Assembly (NCBI GenBank): GCA_018881555.1
Contig: JACAXG010000050.1
Location: forward strand, 2,604,001 to 2,668,000
DNA length: 64,000 nucleotides
Source: Amblyornis subalaris
Lineage: Eukaryota; Chordata; Aves; Passeriformes; Ptilonorhynchidae
Direction of reading: 5' to 3'
In this document: piece after piece, positions 24,877-36,811 of the stretch
Layout: each line of letters begins with the position of its first letter
How positions within the stretch are numbered: position 1 is the first letter of the stretch
Notes under the pieces: model-generated
Told to the model about the DNA's origin: nothing
What the model saw: the letters and a program-made list of their open reading frames with translations, nothing else
Database searches by the model: none
Position numbers and translations under genes: made by a program

Positions 24877-25906
24877 CTGTAATGAATTTGAAAAGAAAAA
24901 CAAACAAACAAACACAAAATAGCAAGAGAGTAATTTCAAGCCTATAACTTTATGATGAAAATAACACTCCTAATATTTTGGTTTTATCATTTTTAAATCA
25001 GAGAAAATACACTGTATAATTACACAAAGTTAAAATGCCAGCTACTTTGCTACTTCCAAAACCAAATCATTTAATTTTTATCTTCATGGACAATTATTGC
25101 AGAACATTTTTTTAAAATCAAGTCTCCTACTGTAATTTCAAAATATCCTTCCAAACATGAATCAAGAAGATTTGATACACTAAAGCCTAACACTAAACAC
25201 AGCTTAAAAGAGCTTACAAGATTTTAAGTACTTCTGTCTCTCAATCCGATCATTTTATTAAGTAGTAATTTAAACACCAGTGTTTAGCCTTTGCTAAGGA
25301 GNCATGGAATAAGGGTAAGATCTCTGATAAAGGGAGAGTTCATTTGCCTGACTGACTTTTTGTTCCCAAGGAGTTTTGAAGTGGAACAGAAATTAGTAGG
25401 TTCTGACAGATTAGTAATGAGCTCTTTGAAGGCATTCTTGCCTAGAATTAGCATCCTGGGAGGCATCAGCACCAGGACTTTGGGAAGGGTGTGGGCAGTG
25501 CCACTCCAGGGGGCCAGTTTGGAGCTGCACACATACAGAACTAGGCGAGCAAGACAGTGTGATAGGAAGGAAACAGTGCTGCAAAAGGAAGTACCAACAG
25601 ACAAAAAGGAGAAGAGGAATCTGTTTGAAAAATGTAGACAACATTGCAGACAAACCAACTAGGTTAAGAAAAGATACTGCTTTCATCAGCCAGATCACAN
25701 ATTTCAATCTAATCTCTTTTACTGAATACTGCTAAATCTGGCTGTGTTCTCAAACCATCATTTCTCATCAGTGTTGCATTTCCAAACCCTAGAAAGCCTC
25801 TTTAATAGTTGGTGACTGAAAGATTATACAAGCCCACTTCAATAGAAAACAGATTAGAACTCAACAACATGAATGGCACAACCACTTTATAAAACAGAAG
25901 CATATA

Positions 25907-26195
25907 ATCACAGATATAATACAGGCTGGAGTAGGTCACTGAAGGTCATCCAATCCAGTGTCACATCCAAAGCAGGACCAATTTAGAGAAGGTTGCTCAT
26001 GTTCTTGAGCAAATGTCTAGTCCATTTTTTAATACTTCCATAACCATGGAGACTCCATAATTTTAGTGGGCATTCTCTTCCAATTTTTGACTAGCCTCAT
26101 GGTGAAAAATGTTTTACTAGTATCCAGCTGGAATTTAACATGTTCTAAGGTGTGTCTGTGCGCCTCTGGAAAGGTTTTGGCTCTCCCATTCATTC
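25907..26195 (-). mobile_element. CR1 LINE fragment, 3' part
   Basis: The plus strand reads ATAATCACAGATATAATACA then GTCACTGAAGGTCATCCAAT and AGCAGGACCAATTTAGAG, the reverse complement of a CR1 3' end. It is followed by a CTCATGGTGAAAAATGTTTT phrase and a CAGCTGGAATTTAACATG phrase. Diverged. Confidence 0.75.
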
Positions 26196-26811
26196 ATCAA
26201 TTTAACACATTTCAAAATGAATTTGTTCAATCAACAAGCTTGTCTATTTTATAACTAAATAATGCAGTGGCAAGATGACTTTAGACCCCACTAATCATTG
26301 TTTTCACAGACAGCAAAAAGACTTCAACTTTCAGCACATGTTTTAGCTCAGAAAAATGAGTTCTGCTGCAGAGCCTACTACACTCCTCACATAAGGCAAA
26401 ATAATATATTATAAAGTAAAATAATTGTATACTTTATATATGAACACACATATATACAGATTGATCCAATAAGTAAGAAGATCCTACTATGGAACAGGAA
26501 CCAATAATATATAAGAGTACACACAAAAAGTGTTGGTCTGGTGCTGCCCTATGAACCAGCTGAAAACTTTATCCACTTAGGATGTCAAGTGGACTCCATA
26601 ACTAGAAACAAATACATGTGTATCTAGAAATAAAACATTTCATTTGTGAGGCTAAAAATATATGGATACACAGTCAGTTCAATGTTGAACTGTTTCTGAA
26701 AACACAATAGCTAGAGTGTCACACAGAAATCAATTCTGTTCATAGAAACATGTCAAAAGTTACCACAGATCAGGCCAAAAAAAAAAAAAAAAGATGAATT
26801 TATTTTGAAAG

Positions 26812-26830
26812 TATATATATATATATATAT
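26812..26830. repeat. (TA)n dinucleotide run
   Basis: About nine to ten TA units, 20 bp after an A16 run. Confidence 0.95.
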
Positions 26831-27014
26831 TCCTGAAGAGTTTCTTTTCTGTTCTAATTTTTTTTAATATGTCATAAGAACAAAAATATTTTTATTGGCA
26901 ACATTTAAGTCACAATAATGAGTTCTAAATTATATATTCTGATCTTTAAAGGTTTCTTTTACATAACATTTTGTTTACCTAATATTTTGTCTTATAAGCA
27001 GAGAAATGCATACT

Positions 27015-27088
27015 GTGAAATGCTTTAAATCAAACAATATTAACTAGTGAATGCTTTAAATCAGTCGATATTGAACTAGTGAATGCTT
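27015..27088. repeat. 32-bp degenerate tandem repeat, 2.3 copies
   Basis: Units at 27015-27046 and 27047-27078 share GTGAATGCTTTAAATC, AATATT/GATATT and AACTA blocks. A third copy is cut after GTGAATGCTT. Confidence 0.9.
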
Positions 27089-30000
27089 GAAGTTTGACAT
27101 GATGACTGAAAACTGATTTGTCAAACATTTCTGACATGCTTTAGCTGTTAATCAGAAGACACCCTGCTAATAATAAAACTGAAGTTTTCAAAGCAGTCTA
27201 GCAAGACTCTGTTCACCACAAAATCAGCTGCAGTTTTCTTGTAGGCAATGTAACAATGATTTCTTTGAAAAAGGAGTATTTTGCATGTACTTGAAAGGCA
27301 CTTTACATATTCAACCATATACATTTCCTCACTCCTTACTGGAACTCAAGTTCGAATCCAAAGTACAAGAAGAAACAAATGTTCAGAATTCTCTATTCAG
27401 TCATACAACACACTGAATATCACTCATCTTAACCTATGTTTCTGGAGGAAAGAGAAGCTTGTTCTGGAAAAGAACTGAGCAGGAACAGGGACTTCTCAAA
27501 TACAATTTACACAGTTAAAATAAGCTTATAGAGAACAGCTTGACTTATAGATAAAATTTCAGACCAGAAGGTTTTAAGAGAACTGTACACAAAAGGCACT
27601 CCACTTCCAACTTCAAAGTTGGAATTTATCCATGAGAAAGACATGTAGCCTTTGAAATGTGCCTAAATGACTGTCAAGTGTCTGAGACTTGAAAATCGGT
27701 GCCACAGACGTCCAGTGAGTTGGCTCACTATTGGGCCCAATGAAACCAGGACAAGGTAAACCAAGAACATGTGCAACAGAGAGCAGGCAGGTAGTATTGA
27801 GCTACCAACATTGTCTCTCGTGTAACATCATCCAGATATGCTTCTTTTCCCAGGGAGCATCACATACCTCTGTAAATTCAGCACCCCATGACTGCCCAAA
27901 GTTCTTCAGGGCCCCTTTATTCACTCTCTTTCCAGAATACAACAGGAGAGCCATGCCATGGAGAAGCAATCAGCTTCAGTGACTTCCATCTTTTTTTCAT
28001 ATGTTCACATGGCACGGTCTTCCACTTGTTTCTTGTGGCTCTTGTGCCACATGGGGATGGATGATACTTGGCAGACAAATAAATATCACTAGATCATTTT
28101 CAGGATGGCTTCCCAGAAACCTTACCAGGCATGACCACTAACTGCAGTACAACCTAATATCCTTGCCCTTGGTAAATCTTGAGATTAATTCAGCACACAA
28201 AATGAATATGCTAATATAAAATGGAGGTGACATTTCAAAAAAAGCTCAGATTTGACCTGGTATACTCTCAGACATAAATGACAAAAATATTTCATTCATC
28301 TGTTATGGTAGTTTACACTGATGTCTGTTAGGTTCCAAAGGGTTACACCCTCAAGTCTTGACAAGATCAGAGCAACTAATCTAACAATGCAGCAGTCCTA
28401 ATGTGTGCCAGGGACATCAGCTGCTGCCAATCCTCCTAGGCCTTCCTACAATGCAGTTTTCAACTGGTTTTTCCTGCTATCTACCTGTTTTTCCTTGACA
28501 TTTCACTTGGTTTATGCTTTATTTCTTTAGAGTTCTGGATGGAACCCAAACAAAAGCATGCATTTACTCTAAAGCAACCTTTATTAAGTAGGGCAAAATG
28601 TCAAGAAAGGTCAAAAAATGTCCAATGTCAATAAAACCAAAGGGAAACAATTAACTTTCCAGTCTAATAGGGATCTTTTAAAATTTAATTCTAGAAAAGC
28701 AAATAATTTACAAGGATATATTGGACACTGGGGGGAACAAAACTGAACCAGAACTTTCTTTCTCCATACATTTATTCCACTTTTTTGATTCACTGCCCAA
28801 CTCCTAAAAAATATTCTGTCACAGTGGATCTCATACTTTAGTAATTTATATGAGATCTTTGCTACAACCTGTCAACTGTGCTAATTATTCAAATCTATTT
28901 AAAAAATGTCTTCTATTGCTGACAAGTGTTTAAGGTTTTTTTTTTGGAATACAGAAATCAGTAGCACAGTCAGCTTGAAAAAATGTGACAGGTGCTGTTT
29001 ACTTCAAGTGGTGTGACAAACGTCAATATGCTGACCCTTGTTGTCATAGGATGCAATTCTCTGAAAAATACCTGTTGTCTCACAAAAGAATAACCTTCAG
29101 AAGAGAGGAGATTCGGAGGAGAGTTCTCAGTAAAGAGAGACAAGTATACGTACTTATAAATGTTTTCTTAAAAGGAGAAGAGTATTCCATCATTGTGTCA
29201 GTAAAGGTATTCGTGTAAATTTTAATTTTGCTTTTTATACTATTTTTCCACAATAAACTGACTAATCAAAAGGAAGTTAGTATCATATTGCTTGACCAAG
29301 TAGAAACACTTTATTCTGTAAGTTCACAACAGATGAAAGAAAAGCTAAGTCCTCATGAAAAGCCTTCAAATGTTTATCATGTATCTTCCCACCAATCAGA
29401 TAAATTATTTTTCTGTTGTGATATGAAACCATATACATAAAGCTTTTATTAATAAATTAAATGCTAATATTAATAGATTAAAAAGTTACAAAGACTGACA
29501 AATAAGTCCTAAAATGGAAAAGAGACACATATTTTGTTGCCAGGCAAACTTATTTGTAACTGTCTATGCCTCCAGCCTGCATAAAAAATGAAGCAAAGAA
29601 ACAGCAGGAAGAGAATGATCCCTGCTTGTAATAAATATGTCAGCTTTCCAACGGCTTCTCTCAGAGTATGCTCAGGTACACAGCATAGCCTAACCACAGG
29701 CTGGAGAAGAAGTGGACAGTGTAGTAGCCAGTTCCACACTACATGTGTATGACTAGCCAGCCAATTAGCCAGCCAACACAATAATTTCCCAAATAATAAG
29801 CTTAAAAAACAAGCAAGTAAGCAAGAAAGACAACAAAAATTAATATACCCCTCCCCCAAAAACAAACAAACAAAATCCCCTCAACCCATCACTAAGAAAT
29901 AGCTGAACTTTCAATGAAGGTACTAACTTGAGTCTTCCTTCACTCTCATTTTGTGAACTATATGCATTTAAGGTCTTTTTAGTTGGTAATTTGAAAAAAA

Positions 30001-30323
30001 AGTGATGAGTTGCAGTATATCAGGTAAAAAAATTCATCTGTAGATGTTTGTTAATGTTTGTCAATACAGAAAAATGCAAGTCAAGGAAGACAAAGGGCAA
30101 TTTTACAAATTAACAAAGGATAAACAGACTTTCTGGAACAAAGAAAGGGATCATTTCTATTTTGAGATGAGCCTCAGATGAGCTGTCAACAGTAGAAGTC
30201 TCAGGCTTAAAAATGAACTGTGCCTACTTAGGCAAGAAAAAACAAGAACAGAGAAGAGCTGGCTTCCTTGAAAATAAGAATGGGCAGATATATTTTAAGT
30301 GATTAGCAATATCAATACATTAC

Positions 30324-30462
30324 CTGAAAACACAGTGTCATCCCCAGAAATGTCAGTGTCTTTAAAATCCAAAGTGAAGGACCTGAAGGCAGATTTATAT
30401 CTGTGAAGATCCTTCTTGTCTAATACATATTTGATCAAATACCAAAACGCATTATTGAAAGC
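30324..30462 (-). CDS. ADGB: ADGB exon: globin G-H helices
   Basis: This is a 139-bp exon, phase 0 in and 1 out. The acceptor is TTCTTTCTGATTTTAG and the donor is TTTTCAG|GTAATG. It encodes AFNNAFWYLIKYVLDKKDLH, then RYKSAFRSFTLDFKDTDISG. The amphipathic helical pattern with W, Y and F fits the last globin helices, which in androglobin come before the IQ motif because the fold is circularly permuted. The exon ends in an acidic linker (DISGDDTVFSG). Confidence 0.92.
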
Positions 30463-32475
30463 CTAAAATCAGAAAGAAGAAAAGCATTCAAAGAATGATT
30501 CATTTTTAAAGATTGATTTATACTGCTTCTCATTATTGTTTCAAGAACTGTTTCACTCTTTTACCATGTAAAAATGAAGTCTTTAAGTTCCTCTAACAAA
30601 TACTGTATCTGAAAATTACTCCCAACTGTAGGACTACAATGCTTCAAGACAACAATCAATAGAAAATTGTTTCATGTCTGGCTTATAAAAATAAGAAAAT
30701 AGGACTTATTCTACAGTGTAAGTGTTTATCACCCAAAAAATCTTAGTAGTTTAAGTGTACAGGGTTGATGGTCTCATACCAGAGGACAGAAGAACATNTA
30801 ACTACTATCATGAAAATGGGCANTTTAAACTCAAGGTTTCAGAACAGAGACTGATAACTGAACGGGAATGTTTTCTAGATTAGGAAGTGGCACCACATGG
30901 GAAGATTTGGCTCTATTTTTATTCTTGACATATTGATGCTCTTTAAAGAGCAGAAATCCAGTCTTCTTTTTTTCCCCCTCCTAGTAGATAGAAATTTTAG
31001 AGTGTGTTTTTCAGAACTTGTTTCATAATCCGAGTTGAAGAACATAGTAACTTACTGGAAAACACATGATTTTTCTCTTCCATTGTCTCTAATTTCAGAT
31101 TTTTCTGCTTTCTGGAAACATTTTATGTATTTTAATACCAATAAACATGTCCTTTATTTTTAGATTTTTAAGACTGCTGAAGAAAGAATCTACTACATTC
31201 ATCCTTGCATTCAGAATAATTGTTCGCTCTTTGTATTAAAGATAGACAATTTTCATATTTTCATTCTTGAACCACTGTCAGCTCAGTGCTCTCATTTATC
31301 CAATTTCTGGTGTTTTATCCTTTTTCAGCTATACACTGGTCTTCTTAGAAGGGGAGAGATGAAGAGATATGTATGCTCATGACTACTGAATTTTTCTTAA
31401 GGTCTCTAAGTTTTGCACATATTTCATATGAGCGTATGCATTAAAATTTGTATATTTCATTCCCAAGTTCAAACCAATTTTTTTCTGGTGGGCTTGGCAT
31501 GAAAATTACCTCTTTCGTAGAGTGGTGCATCTGTAATCATTCTTTATTAATTCTGTTGTTTTGCTGAATTTGAGTCTGGTGTCAAGACCATGTATAAAAG
31601 CACTAGCTTAGGTGTTCTGATTTTTAATATCAGTGATTATAAAAATATTAAACCCTTTCTTCTAGTCAATCTTCTAAAATACACAGTCCAAAGTGTATGA
31701 ACTTTCTAGTACCTTGATGAAAGCAAATGAATCTGGAATATATAAGCCATAGACTGTAGAAAAATCAAGTTATAGCAGTATTATCAACACTTGCATATGC
31801 ATAAAAATTAGTGTATCTTCTACAAATTTTTTTTGGTTGCAATCTTTCTATAATATTGAAAAGTTATAGCATAGAGATCTACAGAAAAGTGTAACATTTT
31901 CATCATGTACCTTTATCATACATACAGAGAGTGTAACATTTTCATCATGTACCTTTATCATACATACAGAGGAAAAAAGTTAAGTAAGAATGCTGCAGTT
32001 TCAAGAAACAAAGAAAACCAACTAAAAATACTATGAATGAAAAAAACTCATTAGTGCTTTCAGTAATATAAGCTGTAATGATGTTTTCCTGTTCCACCAT
32101 TAGGCACAGAAAAGAACCATTTGACTTCTCTGCATTTCAGGCAGTATCTTTCAAATTCAAAATGAAGTTGTAACATAAAATTAGCTCATGTTTTCTGCCC
32201 CAAAGTATGCTAAGTATGCTAAACTAGATTGACAAAAATAGATTCAATTTAGAATGTGCATACTGAAATTTTTTGTTATTAAAAGGAGATAATTATTGTA
32301 CAGTTGCAAGTTATGTCATTTGGGCTTACACTTTATAACGAATGCCACATTCAGAGCATGCAGGAAGTCCTTATTAAATGCACAGACATTGTTTTGAAGA
32401 GGATAATGACAGTGTCAAGCAGTTATCCAGCTTCTGTAACTTTTAGATATGTGTTCATTAAAATCGTTTGTTCAC
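30463..32475 (-). other. ADGB intron, 2,013 bp
   Basis: AT-rich intron containing a perfect 42-bp tandem duplication (31888-31971). No other recognised feature. Confidence 0.7.
31888..31971. repeat. 42-bp perfect tandem duplication
   Basis: Units 31888-31929 and 31930-31971 are identical over all 42 bases, starting AGTGTAACATTTTCATCATG and ending ACATACAGAG. Confidence 0.98.
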
Positions 32476-32643
32476 CTTGAAGTGTTCTTCAGCCATTTTA
32501 GTACCATGGAGGCCAGGAGGACAATGAGCTGCTTCCAGTTCCTCCAAGGCTTTAGAAAGCTCACCCTTACTGCTGAAATTATTTATCACATTTCCAACAG
32601 CTTTCAGGATAGCTGTAGCCTGTTCTATAAATCGAGAGCTCTC
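32476..32643 (-). CDS. ADGB: ADGB exon: globin E-F region with candidate haem ligands
   Basis: This is a 168-bp exon, phase 0 in and out, with acceptor TGTCTCCCCAG and donor TTCAAG|GTGAAC. It encodes ESSRFIEQATAILKAVGNVI, then an F-helix-like KALEELEAAHCPPG. Gln 8 of the exon is the best candidate for the distal E7 residue and His 40 for the proximal F8 ligand. Their spacing of 32 matches the E7-F8 distance in neuroglobin and cytoglobin. Gln at E7 is characteristic of androglobin. The KAVGNVINNF run looks like the end of helix E. Assignment of the two ligands is inference from pattern. Confidence 0.94.
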
Positions 32644-33887
32644 CTGGGGAGACAGAACAAACCAACCACTGTTAGAAAGATTGCTTTCATATTTTCTTTT
32701 GTTTTCTTTCTAGGCTATGACAGCGTACAAGCTTTTTTTCTGTGATGAAGTACAAAACTTTTCTGAATTCATGCAGTTGTTATTAGTATTATAAACTGGA
32801 AAATCAATTAGGTCTCTGGTATTCAAAAGCATACAAAATTTTCACTGATTTTAGCTAGTGAAATACAAATGATACAACACTATAACAGGCGCCATCAGAT
32901 ATATCTATTAATTATTTCATTTTCCCTGTANCATTAGTCCTAGGAAATTTAATAAAAAATAAGATCCATATAGAGATTTTCTACTGCAGTGATAATAAGA
33001 CTGTCAGCTGACAGTCATCTTCTGTTATAAAAGGACAAATTAGTATTTGTATCCTGCTGAAAACAATGATCAAATACATGCTGTCTAAAGCATCATTAAT
33101 CTTCATCAAGACTTCTCTGCAAGAATGTGGATACTTTCCTGCAAATGAGAGTCTGCAGAGAAATGTCTGTCTTCAAAAAGAAGTGCAGAGAAGACCCAAG
33201 GATAAAATTCTGCTTTATTTTCTTGATGAGAAATAGCTTTTCATCCAAAAATTGAAGGCGAGGGGATAGTACGGCCACAAGATATTTTTAATGGCCCAAC
33301 TTCTTATATTTAAACTTCTTTACTACAATAAATGTGATAAATTTGCAGAAGCTGTTTTAGTGCCCTATTATTAGGACTCAGAATCTACACTGCTATGTAA
33401 ATTTGCTGTTACACTCACCTTTTAAAACATTTTTGCACAACTGTTCTGTAAAAACTATATTCCCTCCCCTCAGTGCCCTCAACAAATATTTGTGCCTACT
33501 GCTTGCTAAAGAAATCTTGAAAATATGGATGACAGTGGTAACTGTCCGGATTGTAGACAATGAAGAACAAAAGCTGTAGTAATTTCTCCCCTGGGCCTCT
33601 TATCTCAGCTATGAAAAGCTGTTTGAGTAAATTGCTCATTTTAGATATAAAAGCTGCACTGGAACCCAGTGAGTAATATGTGATCTCATGGGACAACACA
33701 CACTTTACTGATGTGAGAGTTTATTTAAATAGGCAGGTATTTTTTTAATATTAATACCTATACACGTATTATATGACATACCTGTCAGAGACTGAAATAG
33801 TTCATGCCTCAAACATTGATATAAAGTTTCGCTCATTATAACAAAAACTATATAAAGAAGCTACAACCAAAGAAACCCCCCCTGATG

Positions 33888-33892
33888 ATGCC
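33888..33892 (+). repeat. Target-site duplication, left copy (ATGCC)
   Basis: Direct repeat of 34776-34780 immediately outside the LTR. Confidence 0.85.
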
Positions 33893-34628
33893 TGATTGGA
33901 ACTTTGGACTGAGAGTTAAGGTGCTGAGATTAGATAAAGGGAAACTTTTATCATGATTATTGAATCATGATTCAATCATCTCAGGCCTGTGGATAAGTAA
34001 AACAAGGCCGGAGGAAAAGAATGGGAAACAACCCAGCAGGTGGTGTTGAGAATCTTCCCTGGCTGGGAGTGGGGGAGGCCATAGCCCACAGACCCATTTG
34101 CTGGAAGCAGGTTTGCACNGATTTCCCCACCAGCTGAGGTGGGGGGAGCAGGTTTGGGTGTGTTGTAATCTCTGCTCGGGGCAGCGAACCCATCCTCCCT
34201 CACGCAAACCGGCTGTGGAACCCCCAACCCGGGAAGGAACCCACAACCACGGGACATTCACGTGAGAGGCAGCTGAGAGGGTGTCTCAATCCATCACAGA
34301 CCCCCCGAGGTGCCCCCCAGACTCATTCCTGAGGCCTTGCACAACAGGACTACACGTGATGCAAACTGATGCAACAGATCCAAAGTTGCTGCGAAAGACA
34401 ATGGCAAACTTGCCCAGTGCCCACAGGGGGGGTGGGAGGGGGCCTGGATTTCCCCACCTAGCGTGAACTTATATTAACTCATGGAATTCTACATTTCGAG
34501 GAGGACCTTCACCACCATGAAGATGGAGAGGATCAAAGGAACATCGATTGGGATCTATGGAGTGGTGATATTTTCTTTAATCTGTCTCCTTCTGTCCTCC
34601 CACTTCTTTTTTCTATTTCTTTCTCTTC

Positions 34629-34633
<5 letters not shown>

Positions 34634-34667
<34 letters not shown>
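34634..34667. repeat. (TC)n tract inside the LTR
   Basis: About 17 TC units upstream of the LTR poly(A) signal. Confidence 0.97.
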
Positions 34668-34672
<5 letters not shown>

Positions 34673-34678
34673 CTATCA

Positions 34679-34684
34679 AATAAA
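34679..34684 (+). terminator. LTR polyadenylation signal AATAAA
   Basis: Canonical hexamer on the plus strand, 91 bp before the LTR 3' end. It is antisense to ADGB and so not expected to end ADGB transcripts. Confidence 0.6.
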
Positions 34685-34775
34685 ATCCATACTATTGACA
34701 CTGGCATATGGTCTTGTTTGTACCTTTATTCGGGCATAGAAATTTCTAAATTATTTTAATAACCGGACCTTAACA

Positions 34776-34780
34776 ATGCC
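34776..34780 (+). repeat. Target-site duplication, right copy (ATGCC)
   Basis: Direct repeat of 33888-33892 immediately outside the LTR. Confidence 0.85.
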
Positions 34781-35099
34781 TCCAAAAGTGAGCTATATGC
34801 TACCCCCGACATATGTAATTCAACAAGAGTATTTTTAACATTTTATGCTGCTGTTCTATGTAAACCACAATACTACCTAATGCTAACTTACATATTTATG
34901 TAAGATAATTTTTGTAATATGCATCTCAGTACTTGCTGTGCTGTAAAACACGTTTCTTTAATGCCCTTATCAACTTCATATTGAAATTAATACTTTACCA
35001 TGAAATATAATTTCTCTAAATGGAAATCCAATATTACTTCACTTTAANAAATAGTCAGAAAAACTGTTATCACAACGTTTGACTAGTTATTATGCACAC

Positions 35100-35214
35100 C
35101 TTCTCAAGAGCTGGTATCACAGCATCCTCTTCTCCAAAGACACATGGCACCATGGTACACAGATGAATGTGGTGCCCTGTGGGAGAACTTACTGTGAAGA
35201 GCAATATGTGTCGC
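35100..35214 (-). CDS. ADGB: ADGB exon: GRHILLF to FGEEDAVIP segment before helix E
   Basis: This is a 115-bp exon with 1 nt in and phase 0 out. The acceptor is TTTTTCTTGAATGTAG and the donor is GAGAAG|GTGTGC. It encodes RHILLFTVSSPTGHHIHLCT, then MVPCVFGEEDAVIPALEK. By position this is the entry to the permuted globin, which begins with the C-to-E helix region, but the sequence reads as partly beta-strand, so the exact globin boundary is inferred. Confidence 0.93.
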
Positions 35215-36669
35215 CTACATTCAAGAAAAAAAAAAAACAAACAAACTTTTTTTAAAATTACAGTAATTATTAAGGGTTTTTTTCATGCATTTGGTAATAT
35301 CATTGTCAGAATTGCATTTACCTGGAGAATTTCATCCAGGCCACAGGTTCAAAGTGTTAACCAGAGATCCAGCAGTGAGAGTAAGAAAGGTGAGTTACTC
35401 ACACACACACACACTTGCAATTTTTAATTCCATCTTCTTTCAAGCGAAATTTAAATGCCCCCTAGCCACTAACAGACAGTGGGAAGAGAGTGCCTTCCAT
35501 GCTTAGCAAGTGACTTCTCTTTTGGAATCAAATGGGGAAGTGGTCAATAAGCCCATTTGTCTCCCATACCCGCTGTAAATTAAATCTGACTGAAAGCCTC
35601 CTGGCTCTGCCTGGAGTAGAGTGAATCAAAGGTGGGAAGCTTATAAATTTGAGCTGCTGGTACCTCTGTTAGCTTTGAAATTTAAAGATGCAAAAAGATA
35701 TACGTTTTGGGCTTCCTTACAACACAGAGAGATACAACTTTTGGAAACTACACTAAGAAAACACGTGAATGCAGCACTAGCCTATAAACATAAAAACTAT
35801 TCAAGTTTTAGTCTGAATCAAAACAAAGACCACTATTAAAGATCTTTGATTTAATTTCAGTATGCTATTGTTGTGGTACTTCCTTTCTATGCCTTTTCAT
35901 TTGACATCTTACTTAATTTTTTAAAAATACATTTTGTCTCATCTCTTTGAGATTAAACTGGTGATTGATTCTATCCTTCAGCTTTTGGAAAAGCAGAAGG
36001 CCTCAGTGAATTAGTCAGGAACTTTATGCCTATGAAAAGACATGAAGATGTCATCTTGCTGCTTTCCCTGAAAGCATTTTTCGAAAATAACATATATCAA
36101 GGGCTCTTGCTTTTTATCTGTTTCTTTATTTAAACAATCAGCCAATGCCCTACACTGAATATTTAGAGTTACATGCAAAAAGAAAAAAATCGTATTAAGC
36201 AGTATGTGAATGGGAAGTAAGATATACGAGACTTCACGGATAATGTTAGAATTTCTCCTGTCATGTTTCATAAATCCTGTTTCAAGAAAAGCATTGAAAC
36301 CTCCCATGGTATCATCATGCTCTTACAATTCCACTAAAAATGCTAATTCTTACATTTTTCTTGCTACTCCAGGGAACATTTCAAAATCATTCCAGTTAGA
36401 AACACTTCTAAGTAGGAATTCAAATTTATTTTTTAGCAAGTCAGTGTGATTTTTCTTGTTAAATGATCTTAAGTAAGAGTAAAGAACTCAAAATCTTTAT
36501 AAAGGTTTTGGGAAATTCAAAGCAATTTGGCAGTCTTACTAAATCCTAGCCGGCAACCAGTTTGATACTCCAAAAACTTATGTTTAACTCCTAATTCCTG
36601 TGTAAAGTAAACAATCATTTCAAGCCTTAGGACTAAAGTGTCAGGACAGAAATGAAGCCTCATACATAC
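35215..36669 (-). other. ADGB intron, 1,455 bp
   Basis: AT-rich intron with a short (CA)n run near 35400-35414. Nothing else recognised. Confidence 0.7.
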
Positions 36670-36811
36670 CCAACAGGAAGATTTACCAGAGTAGCTTTGG
36701 TTGCAGATGTGTGCATCTTTAACACAAGTTCTCCAGGAGTCACAGATTTCCAGGAGAAACGTTCAACCCTCAGCACACCCTTTGAAATACTAGAACCTTC
36801 TTGTTTAGTAC
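36670..36811 (-). CDS. ADGB: ADGB exon: start of the permuted globin region (FSWKS ... LPVG)
   Basis: This is a 142-bp exon with 2 nt in and 2 nt out. The acceptor is TTTTCTTAATCTAG and the donor is TTGG|GTATGT. It encodes TKQEGSSISKGVLRVERFSW, then KSVTPGELVLKMHTSATKAT and LVNLPVG. The FSWKS and KATxVxLPVGRH signatures match androglobin just before its globin helices. An earlier GT at CTG|GTAAAT was rejected because the next exon needs two bases carried over to make the Gly of VGRH. Confidence 0.93.

Larger units (their letters stand above)
24877..30323 (-). other. ADGB intron, 5,447 bp
   Basis: This intron contains a minus-strand CR1 fragment (about 25907-26195), an A16 run and a (TA)n stretch near 26777-26830, and a 32-bp degenerate tandem repeat at 27015-27088. 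The remainder is unrecognised. Confidence 0.7.
33893..34775 (+). mobile_element. Solo LTR (endogenous retrovirus) with exact 5-bp target duplication
   Basis: The 883-bp element starts TGATTGGAAC and ends GGACCTTAACA, so it has TG...CA termini. ATGCC flanks it on both sides (33888-33892 and 34776-34780). It is GC-rich at the left and has a (TC)n tract at 34634-34667 followed by AATAAA at 34679-34684, which sets the plus orientation, antisense to ADGB. No internal retroviral genes are present, so it is a recombined solo LTR. The 5-bp duplication fits several avian ERV classes; I cannot name the family. Confidence 0.9.
32644..35099 (-). other. ADGB intron, 2,456 bp, with solo LTR
   Basis: The intron between the two globin exons at 35100 and 32643. 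About a third of it is the 33893-34775 LTR; the rest is AT-rich without recognised features. Confidence 0.75.

Noticed and set aside
33965..34261. Overlapping 93- and 98-codon minus-strand frames
   Set aside because: They lie entirely in the GC-rich part of the solo LTR, are antisense to it and contain an N. Solo LTRs carry no genes.
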